From the NCBI RefSeq assembly GCF_002113025.1, contig NZ_NEJH01000002.1, positions 1 through 64,000 of the forward strand: a DNA stretch of 64,000 nucleotides. The letters run 5' to 3'. The stretch comes from Pseudomonas sp. B28(2017) (GTDB taxonomy: Bacteria > Pseudomonadota > Gammaproteobacteria > Pseudomonadales > Pseudomonadaceae). Made by a program: the position numbers and the translations under genes. Within the stretch, counting starts at the first letter, position 1. Every line of letters starts with the position of its first letter. The notes beneath the pieces are model-generated. The model did not search any database. It saw nothing but the letters and a program-made list of their open reading frames with translations, and was not told the DNA's origin. Below, in pieces: positions 8,328 to 16,532 of this stretch.

Positions 8328-8699
8328 TCAGCACTGGCCCACCAGAGTGCAATGCAATGCGTTGTCGTCGCTGCGCTGCAGACTGTGGAGGACCTGGAAC
8401 GATCCGAAGGTCACTGCCTTCGCCTGATGGGCGCGGATCAGCTGCCAGAAATCCAGTTCGCCGTTTTCAAAGGCTCGAAACGCAGCCTCCCCTGCTTCGC
8501 GAGTTTGCCATTGCAGAAAATTGAGTACGCGCCGGCCATCGTCGCTGGCCTGGATGCTGGCACTGAGAAAACCACGGTGCTGCCGGGCCAGATGCTCGGT
8601 CTGTGCCGACAAGGCCAATACCAGCGCAGGTTGTTGATGCGGCTCGATCTGGAACTCGATCAATTGGGTAAAGCTGCGATTCTTCTCTGAGGCTTGCAT
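8328..8699 (-). CDS. Antibiotic biosynthesis monooxygenase-domain protein (SoxR target)
   Basis: A 123-residue protein of the ABM dimeric alpha/beta-barrel fold: segments IEFQIEPHQQPALVLAL, RGFLSASIQASDDGRRVLNFLQW and EAAFRAFENG match the family. Such proteins oxidise quinols or similar aromatics without a bound cofactor. It is divergent from soxR and its promoter contains the SoxR operator between -35 and -10, the same arrangement as PA2274/PA2273 in P. aeruginosa, where the monooxygenase gene belongs to the SoxR regulon. Expression on exposure to redox-cycling compounds such as phenazines is therefore expected. Confidence 0.8.
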   Translation of the reverse strand: MQASEKNRSFTQLIEFQIEPHQQPALVLALSAQTEHLARQHRGFLSASIQASDDGRRVLNFLQWQTREAGEAAFRAFENGELDFWQLIRAHQAKAVTFGSFQVLHSLQRSDDNALHCTLVGQC

Positions 8700-8749
8700 G
8701 AAATGTCCCCACTCACAGGTCAGGCGAATCTTGCGATCCGAAGGTGTGC

Positions 8750-8780
8750 AGGGTAAAACCTCTAGTTAACTAGAGGTCAA
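8750..8780 (-). promoter_or_regulatory. SoxR-activated promoter with operator in the spacer
   Basis: On the minus strand TTGACC (complement of 8775-8780) and TACCCT (complement of 8750-8755) are 19 bp apart, the over-long spacer typical of MerR-family activated promoters. Within it lies the perfect 18-bp palindrome CCTCTAGTTAACTAGAGG (8759-8776), a close match to known SoxR boxes. It drives the monooxygenase gene; soxR starts 19 bp beyond the palindrome on the other strand. Confidence 0.85.
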
Positions 8781-8794
8781 GAGGCAATTTTCAA

Positions 8795-9250
8795 ATGATC
8801 ACCCCGGAAAACCTGCATAAGGAGCTCACCGTCGGCCAGGTCGCGGCGCGCAGCGGTGTGGCGGTCACGGCGCTGCATTTCTATGAGTCCAAAGGACTGA
8901 TCAAGAGCAACCGCAACCAAGGCAACCAGCGCCGCTATCCCAGGGAAGTGCTGCGACGGGTGGCATTGATCAAGGTTGCCCAGCGCTTGGGGATTCCTTT
9001 GGCAGAGATCGGCGAAGCGCTCAAGTCGCTGCCCGACAACCGGGCGCCGACGGCGTCGGACTGGAAAATGCTGTCGGCGCAATGGAGCCAGGAACTGGAT
9101 GAGCGCATCAACCAGTTGACCCTGCTGCGCGATCGTCTCAACGGCTGTATCGGTTGTGGCTGCCTGTCGATGGAGGCTTGCCCATTACGCAACGCAGGCG
9201 ATGTGCTGGGAGAACGCGGGCCGGGAGCGCACTGGCTGGAGCCGGCCTGA
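8795..9250 (+). CDS. soxR: Redox-sensing activator SoxR
   Basis: A 151-residue MerR-family regulator. The winged HTH is at 12-80 ([20 protein letters not shown]), followed by a dimerisation helix and the [2Fe-2S] ligand set C118, C121, C123, C129 in [12 protein letters not shown]. Oxidation of the cluster twists its operator and activates transcription. In pseudomonads SoxR responds to redox-active drugs and controls a small set of genes (pumps, monooxygenase) rather than soxS. GAGG at 8781-8784 is the ribosome binding site. The operator sits directly upstream. Confidence 0.95.
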   Translation: MITPENLHKELTVGQVAARSGVAVTALHFYESKGLIKSNRNQGNQRRYPREVLRRVALIKVAQRLGIPLAEIGEALKSLPDNRAPTASDWKMLSAQWSQELDERINQLTLLRDRLNGCIGCGCLSMEACPLRNAGDVLGERGPGAHWLEPA

Positions 9251-9376
9251 TGGCACTTGTGTGGCATTGCTGCTCGTCGGTCGCTCGGTGAGGTGAAAGA
9301 GGCTGGCCTATATTTATTCGGCCATGTAACGGCACAGGCACTTTCCATTCACACTACAAGAACAGGGAGATCCATC

Positions 9377-9835
9377 ATGAGCGTCAAACCCATTCCAGAG
9401 GGGTATCACAGCATTACGCCCTATCTGGGCATCAACAAGGCCGCCGACGCCATCGCCTTCTACAAGAAAGCCTTCGGCGCCATTGAAGTCATGCGCCTGA
9501 ACATGCCCGATGGCGGTGTCGGTCACGCCGAACTGCGCATCGGCGATTGTCCGATCATGTTAGGCACACCGTGCGATCAAGGGCCGCTGAGCAATCCGGA
9601 CAATTCGCCGTCCGTGGGTCTGCATTTGTACGTGACAGATGTCGACAAGTCCTACAAACAGGCCATCGATGCCGGCGCGACCGTTGTCTCCGAGGTCAAG
9701 GATCAATTCTACGGCGACCGCTCAGGCACCTTGAAGGATCCCTACGGGCACCTGTGGTTTCTGGCCACGCGCAAGGAAGACCTGACTCAGGAACAGATCG
9801 AGCAACGGGCGAAGGAGATGTTTGCCCAGGGTTGA
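9377..9835 (+). CDS. VOC family (glyoxalase/bleomycin-resistance-like) protein
   Basis: A 152-residue protein of the vicinal oxygen chelate fold, PhnB-like: two beta-alpha-beta-beta-beta units with ITPYLGINKAADAIAFYKKAFGA at the start and DPYGHLWFLATRKEDL at the end. PhnB-like proteins may bind metals or electrophiles; no reaction can be assigned. The ATG at 9377 follows AGGGAG and begins the usual family N-terminus. Confidence 0.8.
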   Translation: MSVKPIPEGYHSITPYLGINKAADAIAFYKKAFGAIEVMRLNMPDGGVGHAELRIGDCPIMLGTPCDQGPLSNPDNSPSVGLHLYVTDVDKSYKQAIDAGATVVSEVKDQFYGDRSGTLKDPYGHLWFLATRKEDLTQEQIEQRAKEMFAQG

Positions 9836-9860
9836 AATCTTCAGGTATGAGCGGGCCTCG

Positions 9861-9959
9861 TCGCGAGCAGGCTCGCTCCCACATTGGGTCCCCGATCTTG
9901 CGCGGGACTTGTGACCACTGAAGGCCCCTGTGGGAGCAACTGTGCGCGGGTTGCTCCAC
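9861..9959. repeat. REP pair (one degenerate arm)
   Basis: A REP core in minus orientation (TCGCGAGCAGGCTCGCTCCC, 9861-9880) and a diverged partner in plus orientation (TGTGGGAGCAAC with GTTGCTCC, 9929-9958) face each other, forming a REPIN-like unit after the VOC gene. The rest of the 316-bp gap up to 10152 shows no gene. Confidence 0.75.
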
Positions 9960-10151
9960 TTCCTCTGTCACTGCCTCACTGCCTCTCGCGAAACATTTTC
10001 TTTCACTTCCCCTTTCGGGATTTCCTCTGCTCATCCGTCCTACATAGATGCAGTCCTTTCGCGTAGGCAAAAGCCACGAATGGACCTTCAGGGCGCTCAT
10101 CCCTGCGAAGCCCGCAGCCGAGCTGCCTCTCATCCATGCAAGACCTCCAAC

Positions 10152-11354
10152 ATGTCAAAGAAGTCGCGTTCAAAAATCTGGTTCCTGGTCCATAGCTGGC
10201 TGGCGCTGCCGATCTGGTTTTTCGTGCTGATTGTCTGTGTGACCGGAACCCTGGCGGTGATCAGCCAGGAAATCGTCTGGCTGGCCAATCCGCAAATGCG
10301 CGCCAGCCAGCCCTCGGACGACGCACCACTGCTCAGCTATCAGCAGGTCATCGAAGCCATCAACCGGGCTGAACCGCAGACCGTGGTGCAGAGCATCAGC
10401 CGCCCCGACGAGTCGCACTTCGCCCTGGATGTCGAAGTCAGCTACCCCGACGGCCGCTCGGTGGTGATTTATGTCAATCCGTACAGCGGTGTGATCCAGG
10501 GTGTCGCGCCGGAATTCAACTTCCGCGCCTTTACCCGGGCGCTGCACGCTTGGTGGCTGGTGCCGTTCACCAATGGCTATAGCTGGGGCTGGTACCTGGT
10601 GTCGTTTCTCGGCTTGCCATTGCTGGCGTCGCTGATCACCGGGCTGGTGGTCTACAAACGCTTCTGGAAAGGTTTTTTCCACCCGACCCTGCGTATTCGC
10701 CACGGTGCACGGATTTTCTGGGGCGACTTTCACCGCTTGAGCGGCATCTGGTCGATCTGGTTCATCGCAGTGATTTCCATCACCGGCACCTGGTTCCTGA
10801 TCCAGGCATTGCTGTCCGATAACCAGATTTCCATTTCCACGGAAAAGATCCTCCCGGCAATGTCCCGCGAAGCAGTGCCGCTGTCGCCCGATGGCTCGCC
10901 CCCGCCGCGTATCGACCTTGATCGCGCGATTGCAATCGCCACCCAGAGAATCTCCGGGCTGGAGGCCAGTTTCGTCAGCCTGCCGGGCAATGCCTACAGC
11001 CATCTGGATGTCGGGGGACGCGGTTGGTATCCGCTGATGTTCCAGACCGCCACCCTCAACCCGTACAACGGCGAAATCGCTGCCTCGCGCCTGATTTCGG
11101 ACCGCTCGCCCCTGGAGTTCGTCACCGAGTCCATGCGCCCCCTGCACACCGGCGACTTCGGCGGCCTGTGGATCAAGTTGATCTGGGCGTTCTTCGGCCT
11201 GCTGCTGAGCATGATGGTGCTCAGTGGTTTGCTGATCTGGACCAAGCGCACGGCACTGGCCACGGCCAATGCCTTCAAGCGCGACAACAAGAAACAGCGC
11301 GGCATCACGGCGCAACCGGCCACCCGCAACGAAGCGTCGGAGGCCAACCTGTGA
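10152..11354 (+). CDS. PepSY-associated membrane protein
   Basis: A 400-residue inner-membrane protein of the PepSY_TM family with about four transmembrane segments: near 10-38 (WFLVHSWLALPIWFFVLIV), near 145-170, 200-220 and 340-365, and a PepSY periplasmic segment after the first helix (QQVIEAINRAEP). Relatives occur with siderophore and metal uptake systems and some act as ferric-siderophore reductases. It heads an eight-gene operon for metal transport; its stop overlaps the next start (GTGA). The frame is open further upstream, but the ATG at 10152 begins the typical family N-terminus. Role in metal reduction or release is inference. Confidence 0.75.
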   Translation: MSKKSRSKIWFLVHSWLALPIWFFVLIVCVTGTLAVISQEIVWLANPQMRASQPSDDAPLLSYQQVIEAINRAEPQTVVQSISRPDESHFALDVEVSYPDGRSVVIYVNPYSGVIQGVAPEFNFRAFTRALHAWWLVPFTNGYSWGWYLVSFLGLPLLASLITGLVVYKRFWKGFFHPTLRIRHGARIFWGDFHRLSGIWSIWFIAVISITGTWFLIQALLSDNQISISTEKILPAMSREAVPLSPDGSPPPRIDLDRAIAIATQRISGLEASFVSLPGNAYSHLDVGGRGWYPLMFQTATLNPYNGEIAASRLISDRSPLEFVTESMRPLHTGDFGGLWIKLIWAFFGLLLSMMVLSGLLIWTKRTALATANAFKRDNKKQRGITAQPATRNEASEANL

Positions 11355-11893
11355 GCAAAGTCATTGTGATTGCACAACCCTCGCGTCTGAGCGTGTTCTG
11401 GCACAGATGGCGCTTTCACCTGAACGTCCTGTTGCTGCTGATTCCACTCGGCTTCATGCCCAAGTACTTCGCCGATGAGGCGCTGATGCGTGGCGACAGT
11501 GGCCTTGGCGAACGGGAAATCGGCGAAGTCCGGGTCGGCCCATGGAGCCTGCGGCTGGCGGAGTTGCGCAACGCCGCGCCCATGCTCGATGGCCCGGCCG
11601 GCTACATGAAGGGCTTCAACGCAGCGCTGTGTGATGCCTGTATCGGGCAGGTCAAGGCCACGTACCTGCGCATCGGCAAACCCCGCAGCCTGCGCGCGGC
11701 CGGGGTGATTTTCTTCGGCACGCCTTACCGCATGGGCGCTTCACTGCCCGTCCCGGAAAAGACCACGGCCGACGCCGAGCTGTGGATCACCATGGAAGGC
11801 TGGGACGGCGCCATGCATCAGGCATCCATTCCTTTGAGCCAGGCCTCCCCCGCCACCATCGCCTGGCTGAACAAACAAGGAGGCAAACCATGA
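11351..11893 (+). CDS. Membrane-anchored periplasmic protein of metal operon, unknown
   Basis: A 180-residue protein with one membrane segment (about 22-38, HLNVLLLLIPLGFMPKYF) and a periplasmic remainder that has a CxxC (ALCDACIGQVKATYL). It starts with GTG overlapping the previous stop and ends overlapping the next start (ATGA), so it is translationally coupled within the operon. Not recognised as a named family. The CDAC pair could bind metal or form a disulfide. Confidence 0.7.
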   Translation: MSKVIVIAQPSRLSVFWHRWRFHLNVLLLLIPLGFMPKYFADEALMRGDSGLGEREIGEVRVGPWSLRLAELRNAAPMLDGPAGYMKGFNAALCDACIGQVKATYLRIGKPRSLRAAGVIFFGTPYRMGASLPVPEKTTADAELWITMEGWDGAMHQASIPLSQASPATIAWLNKQGGKP

Positions 11894-12219
11894 TCCCCCC
11901 TCTTCGCCCACTCAACGCCATGTTGCTGGTGTTCTGCGCCAGCTTCAGCGCCAGCGTCCTGGCCCACAACCCGATGTGTGAATGCAAGGCCATCGACGCC
12001 GAACAGATCAAGTGCACCGGCGGTTTTTCCGACGGCAGCGGCGCGCCGGGCGTAACCCTCGATGTGATCGGCTACGACGAGACCATTCTGGTGCCGGGCA
12101 AACTCGGCGCCGACTCGACCCTGACCTTCAAGAAGCCAGGCACCGAGTTCTATGTGCTGTTCGATGCCGGCCCTGGACACGTCGTGGAAATTGACCAAGC
12201 GGACATCGAGGCGCCATGA
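11890..12219 (+). CDS. Secreted small protein of metal operon, unknown
   Basis: A 109-residue protein with a Sec signal peptide (cleavage likely after SASVLA) and a mature domain of beta-rich sequence (GAPGVTLDVIGYDETILVPGKL) ending in a FDAGPGHVVEIDQADI segment. The mature N-terminus HNPMCECKAIDAEQIKC holds three cysteines and a histidine, a plausible metal or redox site. Coupled to neighbours by ATGA overlaps at both ends. Function unknown; a periplasmic metal-handling role is inferred from the operon only. Confidence 0.7.
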   Translation: MIPPLRPLNAMLLVFCASFSASVLAHNPMCECKAIDAEQIKCTGGFSDGSGAPGVTLDVIGYDETILVPGKLGADSTLTFKKPGTEFYVLFDAGPGHVVEIDQADIEAP

Positions 12220-12791
12220 GCACTCCAACGACCCAAGTCGTGCGCCCGGCCGGGGCCGGTCACGAAACCCTCTACGTTCTGCTGCTGTGCCTGATTATTT
12301 TGGCGGTAGCTGGTTCGGTCGTGATCTGGCATGGGGAATCCCATGAGGTGAGCAGCGTCGGCAGCCATCAACTGGATGCGCGCCGTGACCTCAGTGCATC
12401 CGAGCAAGGCATCTACGCCGATTTGCGGGTGACGCTGGACGAGATCCATTTGCTGCGCCAGGAGCAGCAAACGCTGCCGACTCCCGAGGCCCTCGCCGAG
12501 GAAGGTTTTGCCCCGTTCGCCCAGGATGCCAGCGCCGTCAGCCGTGGCAACCATGCCTGGCAATTACTGGATGTCAGGGCCTACTTCGGCCAGAGCCGGA
12601 CACCGACAGTCGCCGGTTCGTTTCTGCTGCGCCTGAGCGCAAACGACGATGCCGCGCCGGACATCTGGCTCAACCGCGACAACAGGCTCACGGCTCCGGC
12701 CGACCTCAGCGACGCCGCGCTCGAAAGCGCCGGCTGGCAGCAGGTCATCGCGCAATTCGATACCGGTGTGACCCGCCAGCACCGGCACTGA
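12216..12791 (+). CDS. Membrane-anchored protein of metal operon, unknown
   Basis: A 191-residue protein with one hydrophobic segment (about 18-38, TLYVLLLCLIILAVAGSVVI) and a C-terminal periplasmic domain rich in Asp, Glu and Gln. I associate this kind of protein with metal ABC loci in pseudomonads but cannot name a characterised family. It follows by ATGA overlap and precedes the first substrate-binding protein by 35 bp. Confidence 0.7.
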   Translation: MSTPTTQVVRPAGAGHETLYVLLLCLIILAVAGSVVIWHGESHEVSSVGSHQLDARRDLSASEQGIYADLRVTLDEIHLLRQEQQTLPTPEALAEEGFAPFAQDASAVSRGNHAWQLLDVRAYFGQSRTPTVAGSFLLRLSANDDAAPDIWLNRDNRLTAPADLSDAALESAGWQQVIAQFDTGVTRQHRH

Positions 12792-12826
12792 ACCCTCGCC
12801 TTCACCCGAGAGAAGACTGCTTTCCC

Positions 12827-13753
12827 ATGCCTATTTCAACTCAACGCTCTTTCCTGCGACTGCTGCTGGCGGGCCTGCTGGCTTGCCTGCTGCCATCACT
12901 GGTCAGCGCCGACGAAGCCAAGCGCCTGCGCATCGGCATCACCCTGCACCCTTATTACAGTTATGTGGCCAACATCGTCGGCGACAAGGCTGACGTTGTG
13001 CCGCTTATTCCGGCCGGTTTCAACCCGCATGCCTACGAACCCCGCGCCGAAGACATCAAGCGCATCAGTGGGCTGGACGTGATCGTACTCAACGGCGTCG
13101 GCCATGATGATTTCGCCGACCGGATGATCGCCGCCAGCGAAACCCCGAACGTCCCGGTGATCGAAGCCAACGAAAACGTGCCGCTACTGGCCGCCACCGG
13201 TATTGCCGCGCGCGGCGCCGACAAAGTGGTGAACCCGCACACCTTCCTGTCGATCAGCGCCTCGATTGCCCAGGTCAACAACATCGCCCGGGAGCTGGGC
13301 AAGCGCGATCCGGCCAATGCCAGGACCTATACCGAAAACGCCCGCGCCTACGGCAAGCGCCTGCGCAAGATGCGCGCCGATGCCCTGGCCAAACTGACCC
13401 AGGCACCGAACGCCGAACTGCGGGTGGCTACGGTACATGCAGCCTACGACTACCTGTTGCGTGAATTCGGCCTGGAAGTGACAGCCGTGGTCGAACCGGC
13501 CCATGGCATCGAACCGAGCCCGAGCCAGTTGAAAAAAACCATCGATCAACTGCGTGAGCTGGATGTGAAGGTGATCTTCTCGGAGATGGATTTCCCCTCC
13601 ACTTACGTCGACACCATCCAGCGCGAATCCGGCGTGAAACTGTATCCGCTGTCGCACATTTCCTACGGCGAATACGCCGCTGACAAGTACGAAAAAGAAA
13701 TGACCGGCAACCTCGATACCGTGGTGCGGGCGATTCAGGAGTCGGGCGCATGA
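12827..13753 (+). CDS. Metal ABC transporter substrate-binding protein (ZnuA-like)
   Basis: A 308-residue periplasmic cluster A-I binding protein with a Sec signal peptide (about 1-28, ending VSA). Likely metal ligands are all present: H68 (FNPHAYEP), H138 (NPHTFLS), H204 (VHAAYDY) and E253 (FSEMDFPS). Three His plus a carboxylate is the pattern of zinc or manganese binders. It lacks the long His-rich loop seen in many ZnuA. It would deliver the metal to the permease encoded two genes later. Zinc is likely but manganese or another divalent ion cannot be excluded. Confidence 0.85.
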   Translation: MPISTQRSFLRLLLAGLLACLLPSLVSADEAKRLRIGITLHPYYSYVANIVGDKADVVPLIPAGFNPHAYEPRAEDIKRISGLDVIVLNGVGHDDFADRMIAASETPNVPVIEANENVPLLAATGIAARGADKVVNPHTFLSISASIAQVNNIARELGKRDPANARTYTENARAYGKRLRKMRADALAKLTQAPNAELRVATVHAAYDYLLREFGLEVTAVVEPAHGIEPSPSQLKKTIDQLRELDVKVIFSEMDFPSTYVDTIQRESGVKLYPLSHISYGEYAADKYEKEMTGNLDTVVRAIQESGA

Positions 13754-14601
13754 CCGCCAAAGAAACACTCAGTGAACCTCCTGTGGGAGCGAGCCTGCTC
13801 GCGAAGGCGTCCAGTCAGTCGCCATCATCGTTGAACGACGCACCGCAATCGCGAGCAAGTCGAATCGTCGCACCGTCGCTCCCACAGGTTCCCGGGCCGA
13901 CGCTGGATTTTGCAGGCATCAGCCTGACGCTCGGGCGCACGACGATCCTCGACAACGTGACATTTCAAGTCCGACCCGGCAGCGTGCACGCACTGGTTGG
14001 CCCCAACGGCGGCGGCAAGAGTTCGCTGATCAAGACCCTGCTCGGGCAAATGCCCCACCAGGGCCGCTTGAGCCTGCAATGGTCGAGCGAGCCCGGCACC
14101 ATCGGCTACGTGCCACAGGCGCTGGAGTTCGACCGGGGCTTGCCAATGACCGTCGACGATTTCATGGCTGCCATGTGCCAGCGCCGCCCGGCATTTCTCG
14201 GTTTGAGCGAACACTACGCGGCGGCGATTGGCGAGGCCCTTGAACGGGTGGGCATGCAGGACAAGCGCAAGCGCCGCATGGGCGCGCTGTCCGGCGGCGA
14301 ACGGCAACGGGTGTTGCTGGCCCAGGGGTTGATCCCGTCTCCGCAATTGCTGGTGCTCGATGAACCGATGTCCGCCCTCGATGAGGCCGGCATTCAGGTG
14401 TTCGAACGATTGCTCGGTGACTGGCGAGCGGCGGGCATCACTGTGCTGTGGATCGAGCACGATCTGGAAGCGGTCGCACGCCTGGCCGATCACGTCACAG
14501 GGCTCAATCGCCGGGTGCTGTTCGACGCCACGCCGCAACAGGCGCTGACACCGGAGCGGCTGTTGACGCTGTTCTCGACCCATCCCCGGAGCCTTGCCTG
14601 A
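13750..14601 (+). CDS. Metal ABC transporter ATPase with REP-encoded N-terminus
   Basis: A 283-residue ATP-binding subunit. Walker A is GPNGGGKSS (near 92-100), the signature is LSGGERQR, Walker B is LLVLDEPMSALDE, and the H-loop is WIEHD. The ABC domain starts only at about residue 55 (LDFAGISLTLGRTTILDNVTF). Residues 10-48 are the translation of a REPIN (PVGASLLAK... is the usual peptide read from this repeat). The start overlaps the previous stop (ATGA), so the REPIN is within the natural frame and has extended the protein. No later ATG before the domain has a good ribosome binding site. Confidence 0.85.
   Translation: MTAKETLSEPPVGASLLAKASSQSPSSLNDAPQSRASRIVAPSLPQVPGPTLDFAGISLTLGRTTILDNVTFQVRPGSVHALVGPNGGGKSSLIKTLLGQMPHQGRLSLQWSSEPGTIGYVPQALEFDRGLPMTVDDFMAAMCQRRPAFLGLSEHYAAAIGEALERVGMQDKRKRRMGALSGGERQRVLLAQGLIPSPQLLVLDEPMSALDEAGIQVFERLLGDWRAAGITVLWIEHDLEAVARLADHVTGLNRRVLFDATPQQALTPERLLTLFSTHPRSLA
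13780..13889. repeat. REPIN inside the ABC ATPase gene
   Basis: Two REP cores in inverted orientation (TGTGGGAGCGAGCCTGCTCG from 13782, and the complementary arm from 13849 to 13889 ending TCGCTCCCACAGG) flank about 42 bp. The whole unit is a number of bases that keeps the reading frame open, so it is translated. Confidence 0.9.
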
Positions 14602-15500
14602 TGAGTTACGAAGCTTTTCGCCTGATGGTCCAGGGCTGGGCGTCATCGGGTTATCTGCCCGAGGCGCTGGCCTATGGGTTCGTGGTCAACGCATTGCTCG
14701 CCGGACTGCTGATCGGCCCGGTACTGGGAGGTCTGGGCACACTGGTGGTGGTCAAGCGCTTCGCGTTTTTCTCCGAAGCCGTCGGTCATGCCGCGTTGAC
14801 CGGCGTGGCCATCGGCATCCTGCTCGGCGAACCCTACACCGGGCCTTACGGCAGCCTCTTCGGCTACTGCCTGCTGTTCGGCATCCTGCTCAACTACCTG
14901 CGCAACCGCACCGGCCTGGCGCCAGATACCCTGATCGGTGTGTTTCTCTCGGTGTCGCTTGCCCTGGGTGCGAGCCTGCTGTTGATTCTGGCGGGCAAGA
15001 TCAACGTGCACATTCTGGAAAATGTGCTGTTCGGCTCAGTGCTGACAGTCAACGGCAACGACCTGCTGGTGCTGGCCATCGTCGGTTCGCTGGTGATGGC
15101 CCTGGCGTTGCCTTTGTACAACCGCATCATGCTCGCCAGTTTCAATCCGCAACTGGCAGCGGTGCGCGGAGTGGCGGTGAAGGCCCTGGATTATCTGTTC
15201 GTGATTCTGGTGACGCTGATCACCGTCGCCGCCGTAAAGGTCATTGGTGCGATTCTGGTCGGTGCCCTGCTGGTGATTCCGGCGGCAGCGGCACGCTTGC
15301 TCAGCCAATCGCTGAAGGTTTTTTTCTGGTGTTCGGTGCTGATCGCCACCGTCAGCACGCTGTGCGGGATTCTCGTGCCGATTGTCTTCGACCTGCCAAT
15401 CCCGTCCGGCGCCGCGATCATCCTCGTCGCCGGTATTACCTTCGCTCTGGCCGCCCTTGCGCGCGGCGTTGTCCCCAGCCTGAAAGGGAACCTTGGATAA
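14601..15500 (+). CDS. Metal ABC transporter permease (ZnuB/ABC-3 family)
   Basis: A 299-residue integral membrane protein with about eight hydrophobic segments and the ABC-3 family landmarks VVKRFAFFSEAVGHAALTG (about 50-68) and VKVIGAILVGALLVIPAAAA. It forms the channel for the metal ion with the preceding ATPase. The start overlaps the ATPase stop (ATGA). The next gene follows with no gap (TAA then ATG). Confidence 0.9.
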   Translation: MSYEAFRLMVQGWASSGYLPEALAYGFVVNALLAGLLIGPVLGGLGTLVVVKRFAFFSEAVGHAALTGVAIGILLGEPYTGPYGSLFGYCLLFGILLNYLRNRTGLAPDTLIGVFLSVSLALGASLLLILAGKINVHILENVLFGSVLTVNGNDLLVLAIVGSLVMALALPLYNRIMLASFNPQLAAVRGVAVKALDYLFVILVTLITVAAVKVIGAILVGALLVIPAAAARLLSQSLKVFFWCSVLIATVSTLCGILVPIVFDLPIPSGAAIILVAGITFALAALARGVVPSLKGNLG

Positions 15501-16403
15501 ATGACTTTTTCACTGCGCCAACTGACCCTCGCCGTTGCCCTGTGCGGGTTGGTCACCACAACCTTCGCCGCCGACAGCGGTAAACCGCTGCGCGTGCTGG
15601 CCGCCTTGCCGATCACTTATGGTCTCGGTGAAGTGCTGCTCAAAGACACCGATGTCAGCCTCGAACGCGCCGCCCCGGCCAACCTGCCCGGCAGCCGCCA
15701 GACCGCCTACTTCACCGGGCGTGGCGCCCCGGCGCTGGCCAAACTGGCGAACGATGCCGACGCGGTGATCGACCTGCGCTCACTGTGGCCGGATGACCCG
15801 CTGTATCCGATCTCCCGGCGCAGCAATATCCGTATCGTCGAAGTCGATGCCGCCCGCCCGGTGGATGGCGCCCTGCCCGGTATTGCCGTGCAGCCCGACA
15901 ACAAGGTCGACGGGCTGAACAGTCAGCCGTGGTTCTCCAGCAATAACATGGGGCGCATGGCCGATGTGATGGCGGCGGACCTGGTGCGCCTGGCCCCCGA
16001 AGCCAAGCCGAAAATCGACGCCAACCTGGCAGCGCTCAAACAGCGTTTGCTCAAGCTCAGCGCCGACAGCGAAGCGCGCTTGGCCAATGCAGACAACCTC
16101 AGTGCGATGAGCCTCAGCGATCACTTCGGCTACCTGACCGGCAGTCTCAATCTGGAATTGATCGCACAGGACGCACGCCCCGATACCGAGTGGACACCTG
16201 AAGCGCTCAAGCAATTGGGCACAACGCTCAAGGACAATGACGTGGCGGTGGTGCTGCATCACCGGCAGCCGTCGGATGCGCTGAAAGCGGTGATTGCCGG
16301 GTCGGGTAGCCGGTTGGTGGTGTTGAGCACCGATGCCGAGGACCCGGTAGCCGAACTGGAAGGGAATGTGGATCTGCTCATCAAGGGGTTGAACGGCGTG
16401 TAA
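15501..16403 (+). CDS. Divergent metal-type substrate-binding protein
   Basis: A 300-residue periplasmic protein with signal peptide (about 1-23, ending FAA) and the overall cluster A-I fold order (LRVLAALPITYGLGEVLL at the start, long helix KIDANLAALKQRLLKL in the middle). The first two metal-ligand histidine positions of ZnuA are lost: APANLPGSRQ replaces the DPHxYEP segment and FSSNNMGRMAD replaces NPHxW. A histidine remains at LSDHFGYL and a pair at VLHHRQPSD. It may bind a metal complex, act as an accessory, or use a different site. Last gene of the operon. Confidence 0.7.
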   Translation: MTFSLRQLTLAVALCGLVTTTFAADSGKPLRVLAALPITYGLGEVLLKDTDVSLERAAPANLPGSRQTAYFTGRGAPALAKLANDADAVIDLRSLWPDDPLYPISRRSNIRIVEVDAARPVDGALPGIAVQPDNKVDGLNSQPWFSSNNMGRMADVMAADLVRLAPEAKPKIDANLAALKQRLLKLSADSEARLANADNLSAMSLSDHFGYLTGSLNLELIAQDARPDTEWTPEALKQLGTTLKDNDVAVVLHHRQPSDALKAVIAGSGSRLVVLSTDAEDPVAELEGNVDLLIKGLNGV

Positions 16404-16405
16404 CC

Positions 16406-16435
16406 CTGTAGGAGCTGGCTTGCCAGCTCCTACAG
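16406..16435. repeat. Palindromic REP-type element
   Basis: A near-continuous hairpin: CTGTAGGAGCTGGC and its exact complement GCCAGCTCCTACAG separated by TT, placed three bases after the stop of the metal operon. It belongs to a second pseudomonad REP type (GGAGCTGGCTTGCCAGC). Confidence 0.8.
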
Positions 16436-16480
16436 GTTCTGCGTCGCACATACATTTCCGGTGCACAAACTCCAGGCCTG

Positions 16481-16522
16481 AAAAAGCCCGCTGACTGTCA
16501 CCAGTCCAGCGGGCTTCTTTTT
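16481..16522. terminator. Bidirectional intrinsic terminator
   Basis: Stem AAGCCCGCTG / CAGCGGGCTT with a 13-base loop, preceded by an A-run and followed by CTTTTT, so it can terminate the metal operon rightward and mbtH leftward. Confidence 0.85.
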
Positions 16523-16532
16523 GCGTGACGGC

